A stretch of DNA of 9,900 nt, from positions 1 to 9,900 of the forward strand of contig JAUVKS010000047.1 of assembly GCA_030596145.1 (NCBI GenBank), written 5' to 3'. This document shows positions 1 through 6,046 of the stretch, piece after piece. Every line of letters begins with the position of its first letter. Position 1 is the first letter of the stretch. Made by a program: the position numbers and the translations under genes. This stretch comes from Pseudomonadota bacterium (GTDB lineage: Bacteria > Desulfobacterota > Syntrophia > Syntrophales > JADFWA01). The notes beneath the pieces were generated by a model. The model worked only from the letters and a program-made list of their open reading frames with translations. It was not told the origin of the DNA and searched no databases.

Positions 1-122
1 CCTTCATAATGACAAAGAGTCGGAATATATATACCGTTTTCTCTTGCCACCTCCAAAATGGTTTGTCCTGGAGATGCCGTCACCTCTTTTTCATCGATTG
101 TTAATGAAATATTTTTATCCAC
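1..122 (-). CDS. N-terminus of a [2Fe-2S] domain oxidoreductase subunit (HydA/FdhA/NuoG/HoxU-like), partial
   Basis: Only the first 40 codons are present; the gene continues beyond the left edge. A GTG start at 122-120 is preceded by AGGAG six bases upstream, a convincing ribosome binding site. The peptide begins MDKNISLTIDEKEV and continues with a PGQTILEVARENGIYIPTLCHYE segment (residues 18-40). This is the beta-grasp opening of the plant-type [2Fe-2S] domain found at the N-terminus of NuoG, the Fe-hydrogenase HydA/HndD, NAD-linked formate dehydrogenase alpha and HoxU; C37 would be the first cluster ligand. It lies 64 bp downstream of the NuoF-GltD fusion in the same orientation, so it is probably the catalytic or electron-transfer partner. 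The sequence shown cannot separate hydrogenase, formate dehydrogenase and short HoxU-like subunits. Confidence 0.8.
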   Translation of the reverse strand, partial: MDKNISLTIDEKEVTASPGQTILEVARENGIYIPTLCHYE

Positions 123-146
123 TTTATACTCCTAATATAAAGGCAA

Positions 147-182
147 AAGGCTAAAGACCCTCGACTCTATGCCCTTAGCCTT
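147..182 (-). other. Inverted repeat between the NuoF-GltD gene and the next subunit gene
   Basis: AAGGCTAA (147-154) and TTAGCCTT (175-182) form a perfect 8-bp stem with a 20-base loop. Read on the minus strand, the stem begins four bases after the TAA stop of the fusion gene and is followed by TTTTGCCTTTAT, then the ribosome binding site of the next gene. The T-rich tail suggests a weak or leaky terminator, or an mRNA end-protecting stem that sets subunit stoichiometry. The loop is long and the tail interrupted, so strong termination is unlikely. Confidence 0.35.
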
Positions 183-186
183 ATTA

Positions 187-3100
187 TTATATCTCAACAT
201 CGCACCTCAGGCATCGTATCGCCTCTTTGATGGCTTCTTCCTTGCTGAATCCGAGCTCCACTTCAGTCAAATTGTTCTTTCTGGAAAGGGCATCCAACTC
301 CGGCATCCTGGCTTGAGGACGCTCCTCGGTTTCTTCCTCGATCATCAGTGGTATATCGATTTTCTCTTCGGGAGGCGCCTCGTAGGGAAGTTCACCATTT
401 TTGTCTCTTATTGTTTGATCGATGTCTTGCGCGGCCTGGTGACCCGCGGCGATGGCCTCTATAACCGTATCCGGGCCGGTTACGGCATCACCACCCGCGA
501 AGAACCTGGCATCGGTCGTTTGGGACTTGCTTCCATCCGCGAGGTCGAAGCAGGACCACTTGTTGATCGATACGCCACTGTCTTCAGGTACAAATGACAC
601 ATCCGGTGTCTGGCCGATAGCCGCTATCACCGCATCCACGCTGAGTGTGAATTCGGAACCTTCAATGGCAACGGGTCTTTTTCTCCCGCTCCTGTCAAAA
701 TCACCCAGTTCCATCTTCTGACAGGTGATCCCGCTGACCTTGCCGTTTTCACCGGCGATATTGGTGGGAGCCACAAGATATTCGATTTTGATTCCTTCAT
801 GCTCGGCTGCCTGAATCTCTTCCTCGGCAGCAGGCATATCCTGTCTCAGACGGCGGTAAAGGATGGTTACATCAGCGCCTAAGCGGACAGCGCAGCGGGC
901 CGCGTCGATGGCCGAATTGCCTCCGCCGATAACGGAGACCCTGCTTCCGAGAGTCTTTTCACCGTTCAGCCATGCCTCTTCATTTATATTGAAATCTCTC
1001 AGGAATTCAACACCGCCGAAGACACCGTCCATATCTTCACCCTCGACCCCCATCCTCTGGCTCTTATGGGCGCCGGAGGCGAGGTATACATAATCAAACT
1101 CTTCATTAACCTTTTCGAACGGAATGTCTCGTCCTACGCGTGTATTGCACCTGATTTCTACACCCAGTGTTCTTATGTCGTCAATTTCTCCGGCAAGGAT
1201 ATTTCTGGGAAGTCTGTACGCGGGGATACCGTAGCGGAGCATTCCTCCAGCCTCCGGCAGCTCTTCAAAAACAACCACCTTGTAACCCCGTATGGCCAGG
1301 TCCCGTGCTACGGTCAGTCCGGCGGGACCCGCCCCGATTACTGCTATCTTCTCTTTTCTGGTAACGGGAACCGCATCCACTCCGGGTCTTGACGCATTAT
1401 CCGTAATGAATCTTTTAAGAAATTTGATGGCTATCGGTTCATCCAGTGTCTCCCTTCTGCACTTTGACTGGCACTTGTGGTCGCAAACCCTTCCGCAAAC
1501 AGCAGGGAATGGATTTGTCCTCAGGAGTAACTTGTAGGCGTCTTCAAAGCGTTCCGCCTGAACCAGTGCTATATAAGAAGGTATGTCCATTTCAACCGGA
1601 CAGGTGTGCTGGCAGGGAGATTCGAAAAGAGCGGTACAGACCGCTGCCGGACAACGCTTATCCTTAATATGTGCTTCATATTCATCCCTGAAATAGCGGA
1701 TCGTGCTCAGGACAGGGTTAGGGGCCGTCTGTCCGAGTCCGCAAAGGGCAGAGTCTTTGATAATGCCGGCCATATCTTCGAGAAGATCGAGGTCTCCTTC
1801 CTGACCTCTACCCTCACAGATATTGGTGAGTATCTCCAGCATCCTTTTCGTACCCTCACGGCAGGGTGTACACTTTCCGCAGGACTCGTCCTGACAGAAA
1901 TCCATAAAGAAACGGGCCATATCAACGGGGCACATGTCCTCATTCATGGCGATCATACCGCCCGATCCCATGATTGCCCCCAATTCCGCGACGGTCTCAT
2001 AATCTACCCCTGCGTTGAGATGTTCTACGGGGAGCATCCCTCCCGAAGGACCGCCTAATTGTACAGCCTTAAATTTCTTGCCCTTTGGAATACCGCCGCC
2101 TATATCGTATACAATGGTTCCCAGGGTGGTTCCCATGGGAACTTCGACAAGTCCGACATTGTTTACATCACCGGTAAGGGCAAAGACCTTTGTTCCCTTG
2201 CTTCTCTCCGTGCCTATGCTGGCGTACCACTCACTTCCATTCAATATGATCTGACCGATATTGGCGAGGGTCTCCACGTTATTAAGTATGCTCGGTTTTT
2301 GCCATAGACCCGAAATGGCGGGGAAGGGGGGTCGGGGTCTCGGCATTCCTCTTCTTCCTTCGATAGACGTCATCAGGGCGGTTTCTTCACCACAGACAAA
2401 TGCCCCGGCGCCTTGATAGACCTCAAGATCAAAATCAAATCCTGTATCCAGTATATTTTCACCCAGGAGACCATATTCTTTTGCCTGATCTATCGCTATG
2501 TTTAACCTTTGAATGGCCAGCGGGTATTCCGCGCGGCAGTATATATAGCCATAATGGGAGCCGATAGCTCTGGCGGCAATAACCATTCCTTCAAGGACTG
2601 CGTGCGGATCTGCCTCCAGAACACTCCTGTCCATAAATGCCCCCGGGTCGCCCTCATCGGCGTTGCAGAGGACATATTTTACATCTCCCTTCGATCCCGC
2701 GGCAAACCGCCATTTAAGACCGGCGGGAAATCCTGCGCCGCCTCTCCCGCGCAGTCCGGAATCTAGAACAGTCTTTACAATTTCTTCAGGGGTCATTTCA
2801 GTTAAGGCCTTTGCCATACCGGCATAACCGTCTCTGGCGATGTACTCATCTATTTTTTCAGGATCGATGAGCCCCCTGTTTCTCAATACCCTCAATTCCT
2901 GATGGGCGAAGAAGGGGATCTCCTGCATGGTTGGAATAACCTCTTCCGTAACAGGCTCTTTGTACAGGAGTCTCTCCAAAAGCCTTCCCTTGATCAGGTG
3001 TTCCTCGACCAGTTCCGGAATATCTTCCGGTTTGATCAGCATGTAGATAATTCCCTCCGGATAGACAACCATAATGGGTCCCATGGCGCAAAATCCGTTA

Positions 3101-3243
3101 CAACCGGTCTCCACGACCTTGATTTCATCCGAGAGGCCTCTCTTGTCCAGTTCCGCAAGAAGGGCCTTCTTTACTTCAAGGCTCCCGGTGGCGTGACAAC
3201 CTGTTCCCCCGCAGAGCAGTAAATGTGACCGAAACACTTTCAT
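187..3243 (-). CDS. NuoF/HndC-type NADH-binding flavoprotein fused to a GltD-type FAD/NAD(P) oxidoreductase (1018 aa)
   Basis: Domains in order: an N-terminal thioredoxin-like [2Fe-2S] domain with C11, C16, C48 and C52; a NuoF core with the FMN loop GLRGRGGAGFPAG (163-175) and ADEGDPGAF (195-203); the [4Fe-4S] motif C455-x2-C458-x2-C461 with C501; then, in place of the usual C-terminal 2[4Fe-4S] ferredoxin of HydB/HndC, a GltD-like half. That half has a cysteine-rich helical domain (C531, C536, C544, C548, C583, C587, C591, C595), an FAD Rossmann motif VIGAGPAGL (635-643), a second nucleotide motif VIGGGNSAID (771-780) followed by YRR (796-798, suggesting NADPH), and FFAGGDA (914-920) near the flavin. 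A charged linker leads to a terminal CLRCD. It probably moves electrons between NAD(H), NADP(H) and a partner protein in the cytoplasm. AGGAGG lies 12 bases before the ATG, slightly far. Confidence 0.93.
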   Translation of the reverse strand: MKVFRSHLLLCGGTGCHATGSLEVKKALLAELDKRGLSDEIKVVETGCNGFCAMGPIMVVYPEGIIYMLIKPEDIPELVEEHLIKGRLLERLLYKEPVTEEVIPTMQEIPFFAHQELRVLRNRGLIDPEKIDEYIARDGYAGMAKALTEMTPEEIVKTVLDSGLRGRGGAGFPAGLKWRFAAGSKGDVKYVLCNADEGDPGAFMDRSVLEADPHAVLEGMVIAARAIGSHYGYIYCRAEYPLAIQRLNIAIDQAKEYGLLGENILDTGFDFDLEVYQGAGAFVCGEETALMTSIEGRRGMPRPRPPFPAISGLWQKPSILNNVETLANIGQIILNGSEWYASIGTERSKGTKVFALTGDVNNVGLVEVPMGTTLGTIVYDIGGGIPKGKKFKAVQLGGPSGGMLPVEHLNAGVDYETVAELGAIMGSGGMIAMNEDMCPVDMARFFMDFCQDESCGKCTPCREGTKRMLEILTNICEGRGQEGDLDLLEDMAGIIKDSALCGLGQTAPNPVLSTIRYFRDEYEAHIKDKRCPAAVCTALFESPCQHTCPVEMDIPSYIALVQAERFEDAYKLLLRTNPFPAVCGRVCDHKCQSKCRRETLDEPIAIKFLKRFITDNASRPGVDAVPVTRKEKIAVIGAGPAGLTVARDLAIRGYKVVVFEELPEAGGMLRYGIPAYRLPRNILAGEIDDIRTLGVEIRCNTRVGRDIPFEKVNEEFDYVYLASGAHKSQRMGVEGEDMDGVFGGVEFLRDFNINEEAWLNGEKTLGSRVSVIGGGNSAIDAARCAVRLGADVTILYRRLRQDMPAAEEEIQAAEHEGIKIEYLVAPTNIAGENGKVSGITCQKMELGDFDRSGRKRPVAIEGSEFTLSVDAVIAAIGQTPDVSFVPEDSGVSINKWSCFDLADGSKSQTTDARFFAGGDAVTGPDTVIEAIAAGHQAAQDIDQTIRDKNGELPYEAPPEEKIDIPLMIEEETEERPQARMPELDALSRKNNLTEVELGFSKEEAIKEAIRCLRCDVEI

Positions 3244-3261
3244 ATTAAGTATTGTCCTCCT

Positions 3262-3645
3262 TTATTTCGTTCTTTCTGCACCCTTGGCCAGAACAAACGG
3301 GGTTTGAACCTCACCATTCAGGATATGCCTTCTGAAGACCTGTCTCATCTTGTTTGTATCCATATATTCGTATATTATCGGTTCCTGTTCCATGATTTCC
3401 ACGGTTATCTCCGGTTCCCTGCTGCACAATCCCATACAGCCGGATGTTGTGGCGACCACATCGGTAACCCCTGCCTCTTCAATTTCACTTATCAGGGTAT
3501 CCAGAACCTCCCTCGCGCCGGAAGCGATGCCGCAGGTACCCATATGTACGGTCACCTTCACTCTCCGCTCACCCGCCCTCAGGGAAGTTTCCGCCTTAAC
3601 TTTATCCTTGATCTTTTTCAAATCTTCTATCTTGATTTTTGCCAT
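3262..3645 (-). CDS. Small thioredoxin-fold [2Fe-2S] ferredoxin-like protein (HndB-type, 127 aa)
   Basis: This small soluble protein has a charged helical N-terminus (1-30) and then a thioredoxin-like ferredoxin domain. HMGTCGIASGAREVL (34-48) carries C38, and TTSGCMGLCSREPE (66-79) carries C70 and C74. The same GTCGIA...SGC.G.C..EP pattern occurs in the accessory subunit encoded between the NuoE and NuoF-type genes of NADP-reducing hydrogenase (Hnd) operons, which is exactly its place here. Only three cysteines are visible in the domain, as is usual for this branch, so whether it carries a stable cluster or plays a structural or scaffolding role is open. The ATG at 3645 has GGAGAG five bases upstream. 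It is 31 bp after the NuoE gene and 18 bp before the fusion gene, supporting co-translation of one complex. Confidence 0.88.
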   Translation of the reverse strand: MAKIKIEDLKKIKDKVKAETSLRAGERRVKVTVHMGTCGIASGAREVLDTLISEIEEAGVTDVVATTSGCMGLCSREPEITVEIMEQEPIIYEYMDTNKMRQVFRRHILNGEVQTPFVLAKGAERTK

Positions 3646-3676
3646 AACCGCTCTCCATATTTTAAATTTGAGACTA

Positions 3677-4171
3677 TCAATTGTATTCCGACAACATTTC
3701 TTTGATCTTCATTGCTTTTAACCTTCCATGAACATCTTCATTCATTACAACGACAGGCGCTAATCCGCAGGCGCCAAGACACCTCACCGATTCATAGGTG
3801 AACATCCTGTCCTCAGTGGTTTCCCCCTCTTTTATCCCTAATTCCTTTTCCAGGGTTTCCGCGATTTTCTTTCCACCCCTTACATAGCAGGCCGTTCCAA
3901 GACAGATCCGACAGGTGTGCTTTCCACGGGGGGTCATTGTAAAAAATGAGTAAAATGTAACCACTCCATACACACGGCTCAATGGCAGATTCAGTCCGCC
4001 GGCTACCCTTTTCTGTACAGGAACCGGGAGATATCCAAGCGCCATCTGAGCTTCTTCCAGGACGGGGATCAATGCCCCCGGTTCCCCTTTATGCCTCTCG
4101 ATAATCCCGTCCAGCTCTGCTATTTGTTCCGGTGTAAATTCTTTCAACAGATCATCATTTTCCGCTTTCAT
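3677..4171 (-). CDS. nuoE: NuoE/HydC-type [2Fe-2S] subunit of a NAD(P)-linked oxidoreductase complex (164 aa)
   Basis: Length and architecture match the 24-kDa (NuoE, HydC, HndA) family. An N-terminal helical bundle (10-80) includes GALIPVLEEAQMALGYLP and the family signature YGVVTFYSFF (68-77). It is followed by a thioredoxin-fold domain whose cluster ligands are C90-x4-C95 (CLGTAC) and C131-x3-C135 (CLGACG); C87 is an additional nearby cysteine. In the assembled complex its [2Fe-2S] cluster sits next to the FMN of the NuoF subunit and accepts or parks one electron. The ATG at 4171 has a strong AAGGAAGG site just upstream. Being encoded before the [2Fe-2S] protein and the NuoF-GltD fusion, it is the first structural subunit after the regulatory cassette. 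No membrane complex I genes are nearby, so the enzyme is probably soluble. Confidence 0.93.
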   Translation of the reverse strand: MKAENDDLLKEFTPEQIAELDGIIERHKGEPGALIPVLEEAQMALGYLPVPVQKRVAGGLNLPLSRVYGVVTFYSFFTMTPRGKHTCRICLGTACYVRGGKKIAETLEKELGIKEGETTEDRMFTYESVRCLGACGLAPVVVMNEDVHGRLKAMKIKEMLSEYN

Positions 4172-4219
4172 AGATTCCTTCCTTCCTGTTTGATGGTTTG
4201 AACTAATGAAACCAATTAA

Positions 4220-4771
4220 CTATTGTTCGTTTATCCCTATTTCCTCTAATCCTTCTTCAATATTTTCCCTTATTAACTTTAAAACTTCCGTATTGTTAAT
4301 CGGGATACCTTCAAGCTCTCTTCTGATATCCCTTGTGTCCAGGGTATAGGTTTCGGCGCCGTTTCTGTGACAGTATACAAAGTCCACTTCAGGGTTTCCC
4401 GTAATCAGTGTAATCAGTGTGCCTGTGATGTTGCCCAGGGGCTGCCGGTCGATATGACTGTGCTTGTATTCAGCCGCAACCCTTGTTCCTTCGCCCACCT
4501 TAGATTCTATTGTAAAATCCCCTTCTGTACTCTTTGCGGAATGTGAGAGCATCGGGAGCCCCAGTCCGATTTCCCGAACCTCTTTTGTGGTAAAAAAGGG
4601 ATCGAGGGTCTTTCTAAGTGTGTCCTCATCCATCCCCGCGCCGTCATCTGCAATTTCTATGGAAAATATGTCTTTTTTTGTGTCTTCGACGATATTGATT
4701 TTGACCAGCGTTGCACCTGCCCTGGTTGAATTCTCCACAATATCCAGGATGTGCATTGACAGCTCCAACAT
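4220..4771 (-). CDS. Stand-alone HATPase (GHKL) ATP-binding protein, kinase-like (183 aa)
   Basis: Residues 1-105 form a compact histidine-kinase/HSP90-type ATPase fold. The N-box is HILDIVENSTRAGA (7-20, with N14), the G1 box DDGAGM (42-47), the F-box DPFFTTKE (57-64), the G2 box GLGLPM (69-74) and the G3 box GEGTRV (93-98). There is no sensor, transmembrane, HAMP or dimerisation-phosphoacceptor region ahead of it. The remaining 75 residues form an uncharacterised C-terminal extension with a CHRNGAE segment and a charged helical tail. Similar short ATPases are encoded beside Fe-hydrogenase operons of anaerobes. It may be an ATP-binding regulator or a protein kinase acting on an unknown partner rather than a classical sensor kinase. 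Its ATG is three bases after the PHP gene stop, with AGGAG overlapping that gene's end, so translation is probably coupled. Confidence 0.85.
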   Translation of the reverse strand: MLELSMHILDIVENSTRAGATLVKINIVEDTKKDIFSIEIADDGAGMDEDTLRKTLDPFFTTKEVREIGLGLPMLSHSAKSTEGDFTIESKVGEGTRVAAEYKHSHIDRQPLGNITGTLITLITGNPEVDFVYCHRNGAETYTLDTRDIRRELEGIPINNTEVLKLIRENIEEGLEEIGINEQ

Positions 4772-4774
4772 GAC

Positions 4775-5512
4775 TTACTCCTGAACATACCGTCCGCCTC
4801 GCTTCTCAAAGGCCATTTTTAGTTCGTTGATGGTTACTTCTTCCAGATAAATTTTTGTAAATCCTTTTCCTATATCTCTTATAAAATGGGCATCCGACGA
4901 TTCAATAAAAGAGTATCCGGACAGTTCCGGATATTTTGTCCGTGCAGTCCTGACTCCCGTCCTGGTAGATATTTCCAAGGCATCAAATTGAATGTCGGGA
5001 GGGATGAAGCCAAGCTGACCGATTACACTGAAACTTTCACGATCAATGTGGGCGGCTATGGCCAGTCCCCCTAACGTATGAATTTCTTCAACCAATTTGC
5101 TCAGTGTAATTTCCGTTGCCCCGATCAGAAGCCTTTCATTGAAACCCTCAACTTCACCGGATTCGTTAACAATAGCCTGAGTTCCGAATATGTCTTCGTT
5201 GTTCTTGCCCGGAAGAGAACGGTACACGATTTCCTGAAGCTTACTCAACTCGTCCAATTTATCAAAGAGCGCTAACAAATGAACTTCCTCGCTGCTTGTT
5301 ATCTCCATCCCCGGTAGGACAGTGATTGGTTTCCCCTCGGCGGTCTTAATGACGTACTGAACATTTTCCGAGGAATTATGATCACAAACAACAATAACAT
5401 CCAATTGCTCGGCAATGGACTTTTCAATTACTGCCTCTGGATGCATTTCCAAATCGGCACAGGGGGAGAGGCATGTGTGTATATGGAGATCACAACGAAA
5501 CTCCTTGATCAT
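4775..5512 (-). CDS. PHP-domain metal-dependent phosphoesterase (245 aa)
   Basis: The protein has the PHP fold of metal-dependent phosphoesterases. Likely metal ligands are conserved along its length: DLHIHTCLSPC (8-18, H10 and H12), CDHN (43-46, D44 and H45), GMEIT (68-72, E70), H78, AAHIDRES (153-160, H155) and SSDAH (205-209, D207 and H209). The set suggests an active di- or trinuclear hydrolase, not a degenerate one. It is a free-standing protein with no polymerase domain. The family includes histidinol phosphatase and nucleotide 3',5'-phosphatases; the substrate here cannot be told from sequence. Members of this type occur in Fe-hydrogenase regulatory cassettes, so it could remove a phosphate or hydrolyse a nucleotide signal made by the ATPases nearby (inference). 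ATG at 5512 has AGGA seven bases upstream. It follows an unusual 174-bp gap. Confidence 0.9.
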   Translation of the reverse strand: MIKEFRCDLHIHTCLSPCADLEMHPEAVIEKSIAEQLDVIVVCDHNSSENVQYVIKTAEGKPITVLPGMEITSSEEVHLLALFDKLDELSKLQEIVYRSLPGKNNEDIFGTQAIVNESGEVEGFNERLLIGATEITLSKLVEEIHTLGGLAIAAHIDRESFSVIGQLGFIPPDIQFDALEISTRTGVRTARTKYPELSGYSFIESSDAHFIRDIGKGFTKIYLEEVTINELKMAFEKRGGRYVQE

Positions 5513-5575
5513 AATATCCTGACCCGGATAAACCGGAAGAGCTCAAAGTTCAAAGCTGAAAGCTCAAAGGCTTTT

Positions 5576-5600
5576 GTTGGGTTTCGTACCTCAACCCAAC
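5576..5600. repeat. GTTGGGTT...AACCCAAC REP-like palindrome
   Basis: A perfect 8-bp inverted repeat (5576-5583 with 5593-5600) encloses a 9-base loop, TCGTACCTC. Short palindromes with this GTTGGGTT core are familiar from many proteobacterial intergenic regions, where some are mobilised by REP-associated tyrosine transposases. Assigning it to such a family is from memory and unverified. It has no adjacent T-run on either strand, so it is not an obvious terminator. Confidence 0.5.
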
Positions 5601-5655
5601 TTACAACTGTTCTGCCTTTTTTCTTTGTGCCTCTGTGCCTTTGGTACTTTGTGCC

Positions 5656-5685
5656 TTGTAACTACTCATACATGAGTAGTTACAA
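5656..5685. repeat. 30-bp near-perfect palindrome immediately after the DRTGG gene stop
   Basis: TTGTAACTACTCAT (5656-5669) and ATGAGTAGTTACAA (5672-5685) are exact reverse complements separated by only two bases. On the minus strand the palindrome begins directly after the TGA stop (5689-5687) with one base between. Neither side carries a T-tract, so a normal intrinsic terminator is unlikely. Possible roles are an mRNA-stabilising hairpin, an RNase processing site or a dimeric-protein binding site. A competing inverted repeat, CATACATGA (5667-5675) with TCATGTATG (5687-5695), overlaps it and would exclude the main hairpin. Confidence 0.7.
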
Positions 5686-5686
5686 T

Positions 5687-6022
5687 TCATGTATGCATCA
5701 ACTTGTATATTTCCCCCACCACTTCAAACCCGGGAAGTTCTGATACCATGATGGGGATTTCCTCTTTAATCGCCTTATCAAGGGTATCACTGTCAGGCTC
5801 ACTACTGTTTACGAGTATTATACCGGCGTGGTCCTTGAGACTGGCCACTGCGACGATGTTCTGATGTGCCTGACGGGTAATCCAGATATCGCCTTCATTG
5901 CTGTTTCCGATGACATCGCTCAAAAGGTCGCCCACATAGCCTCCTCTTACTTCTCTTCCCAGCTTATCCTCACCGCACCTGACACTTAGTTCTAATTTTC
6001 TGACAATAAACTCTAAATTCAT
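5687..6022 (-). CDS. DRTGG-like domain protein, second copy (111 aa)
   Basis: This is a small soluble protein of the DRTGG-like fold, a domain also found as the regulatory middle domain of long phosphotransacetylases and with CBS domains. It shares a clear pattern with the first gene of the operon: GDLLSDVIG (31-39) against ADLMSDVLA, then a short strand-helix and AGIILVNSSEP (66-76) against AAIILVRGKTP, followed by an acidic helix and an IPIM/IPLL strand. It is shorter than its paralogue and ends in GFEVVGEIYKLMHT. No catalytic residues are recognisable; ligand binding or a protein-interaction role is likely. ATG at 6022 is preceded by GAGGGG eleven bases upstream, and the gene lies 24 bp after the CBS-HATPase gene. 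The last two codons fall within an inverted repeat. Confidence 0.82.
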   Translation of the reverse strand: MNLEFIVRKLELSVRCGEDKLGREVRGGYVGDLLSDVIGNSNEGDIWITRQAHQNIVAVASLKDHAGIILVNSSEPDSDTLDKAIKEEIPIMVSELPGFEVVGEIYKLMHT

Positions 6023-6046
6023 GCCATTTGATCCCCTCTTAAGTTG

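Larger units (their letters stand above)
5513..5686. repeat. Repeat-rich non-coding insert inside the operon
   Basis: This 174-bp gap is far longer than the neighbouring gene junctions (3-64 bp) and has no credible reading frame. It contains two copies of AGCTCAAAG (5540-5548, 5561-5569), a GTTGGGTT/AACCCAAC palindrome (5576-5600), imperfect copies of CTTTGTGCC (5623-5631, 5633-5639 as CTGTGCC, 5647-5655) and a 30-bp palindrome (5656-5685). Low-complexity GTGCC repeats and GTTGGGTT palindromes look like dispersed intergenic repeats (REP-like). Dispersal in the genome cannot be seen from one window. Confidence 0.6.

Noticed and set aside
169..597. Plus-strand open frame of 142 codons within the fusion gene and several similar ones up to 3222
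   Set aside because: All are antisense to the NuoF-GltD fusion, lack ribosome binding sites and show no family motifs.
3677..4171. Reading the NuoE-like gene as part of a respiratory complex I operon
   Set aside because: No membrane subunits or NuoB/C/D genes are present, and the small [2Fe-2S] gene and regulatory cassette match soluble hydrogenase/FDH-type loci.
5540..5655. Short repeats considered as a CRISPR array
   Set aside because: Repeats are only 7-9 bases, unevenly spaced and imperfect, with no spacer structure and no cas genes.
5656..5685. Large palindrome considered as an intrinsic terminator
   Set aside because: There is no T-tract after the stem on either strand and the stem is AT-rich; the downstream genes also need transcription through it.
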